Shown here one piece after another: positions 63,480-64,000 of a stretch of DNA of 64,000 bases (position 1 is its first letter; every line of letters begins with the position of its first letter). Source of the stretch: Phyllobacterium phragmitis (GTDB lineage: Bacteria; Pseudomonadota; Alphaproteobacteria; Rhizobiales; Rhizobiaceae); contig NZ_PVBR01000002.1 of assembly GCF_002980495.1 (NCBI RefSeq), positions 248,001 through 312,000 of the forward strand, read 5' to 3'. The position numbers and the translations under genes were made by a program. The notes beneath the pieces are model-generated. The model was given only the letters and a program-made list of their open reading frames with translations. It searched no databases and had not been told where the DNA came from.

Positions 63480-63655
63480 AACGCGTCCCTCCGGTTGACT
63501 CGGGTTCCAAGGACGCGATTCTTCAGCCGTGGCCTCGTGGGGTGATCGCTACCCCATAGTGGGATTTTGCAGCAGCTAAAGCGGATGTCAATATCCTTCG
63601 TCAAGTGTCACAAATGACTGTCCGTGGCACGGCTCCGCCGTTCGCTTCCTCTCCT

Positions 63656-64000
63656 CTACCCCACATCCCCCCAATCCACCCGCCTCGTCTTCCTATACCC
63701 CTCCCTGTCCCGCTTCGTCACAAGTCTCTCCTCCGCCGTCCCGTCCGCAAGACACAGCTTCAGCGTGATCCGGCCAACTCCCGCCTTGGGCGGAGCGATC
63801 ACGCGGGCCTTTGCCGCCACAGTGGGAAACCGCGCCGCCGCGAGGTAGATGTATTTCTCGTCTTCCCACGGCACTTCGCCGGCCTTGGCCAGCCGGTGCA
63901 GGCGCGAGCGGGCGACACGGCGGGAGAAATGGCACCAGTCTGGCGCACTAAGCGGGCATGTCGCCTCGTGCGCGCAGGGGGCTGCGAGATGCGCGCCTTT
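63656..64000 (-). CDS. Rsm22-family small-subunit ribosomal protein, 3' part (5' end outside window)
   Basis: The reading frame is open to the window edge. About 114 residues are visible, including the Cys-rich AHLAAPCAHEATCPL, PDWCHFSRRVARSRLHR and the tail VDWGDVG. Conserved Cys (PCAHEATC..DWC) fit the mitochondrial-type Rsm22 / methyltransferase-like 17 family, which has a zinc or Fe-S site and acts on the small ribosomal subunit. The stop is at 63656. It converges with nothing: chrB is 176 bases away on the same strand, downstream of this gene. Confidence 0.85.
   Translation of the reverse strand, partial: KGAHLAAPCAHEATCPLSAPDWCHFSRRVARSRLHRLAKAGEVPWEDEKYIYLAAARFPTVAAKARVIAPPKAGVGRITLKLCLADGTAEERLVTKRDREGYRKTRRVDWGDVG

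Overview
The window is a chromosomal stretch of an alphaproteobacterium of the order Hyphomicrobiales (Rhizobiales), most like the Brucella/Ochrobactrum group. The evidence is a BA14K-family protein, a fused trpE(G) with a rhizobial trpL attenuator, a short PutA beside a divergent Lrp-type regulator, the four-gene moxR/DUF58/BatA-DUF4159 operon, the lgt-midA-pgeF order, and several families of rhizobial intergenic palindromes. Genus is inferred from recall, not from a search. Most genes are GC-rich housekeeping genes; the clearest compositional outlier is an AT-rich membrane-protein gene at 1703-2170. No tRNA, rRNA, CRISPR array, prophage or IS transposase was found.

Layout. 1-7 kb: 3' part of uvrB, the AT-rich orphan, SRPBCC and VOC genes, a tandem-Kazal lipoprotein, a lytic transglycosylase, a cold-shock gene, a BA14K protein, an octamer tandem repeat and a metallo-beta-lactamase-fold hydrolase. 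7-13 kb: ilvE with a divergent MarR gene, a response regulator and histidine kinase pair split by a small palindromic element, csaA, ybjN-like and ubiK-like genes. 13-19 kb: lgt-midA-pgeF and an M24 peptidase-like gene, a lipoprotein and prs. 19-26 kb: a HerA-type ATPase, a methyltransferase, rplY-pth-ychF, two overlapping MaoC genes and apt. 26-34 kb: petABC (cytochrome bc1) and two adjacent ABC exporter half-transporters. 34-38.5 kb: trmL, hemF and a tightly overlapping DUF1285-nudix-cca operon. 38.7-45.7 kb: the moxR operon. 46-51 kb: GNAT, glutathionyl-hydroquinone reductase, ompW with an FNR/FixK-type box, nudix and phosphoesterase genes. 51-57 kb: leuA and trpE(G), each behind a leader peptide, and a CDF metal transporter. 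57-64 kb: putA/putR, a DUF4287 gene, chrA-chrB chromate resistance genes and the 3' part of an Rsm22-family gene.

How it fits together. Several genes feed central metabolism and respiration (ilvE, leuA, trpE(G), prs, apt, putA, petABC, hemF), translation (rplY, pth, trmL, cca, ychF, rsm22) and the envelope (lgt, lytic transglycosylase, pgeF, moxR operon, ompW).

The most interesting signals lie in non-coding DNA. (1) Leader peptides for trp (three Trp codons) and leu (Leu-rich) share one promoter geometry: a -35, a 17-base spacer, a -10, then 8 bases to the AUG. This implies leaderless or nearly leaderless transcripts that feed attenuators. (2) Between putA and trpL there is a run of four consecutive hairpins ending in a strong terminator, a good candidate for an undescribed small RNA. 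(3) Downstream of ompW there is a 14-codon relic of a second glutathione-transferase gene that encodes the same C-terminus as the intact gene upstream.
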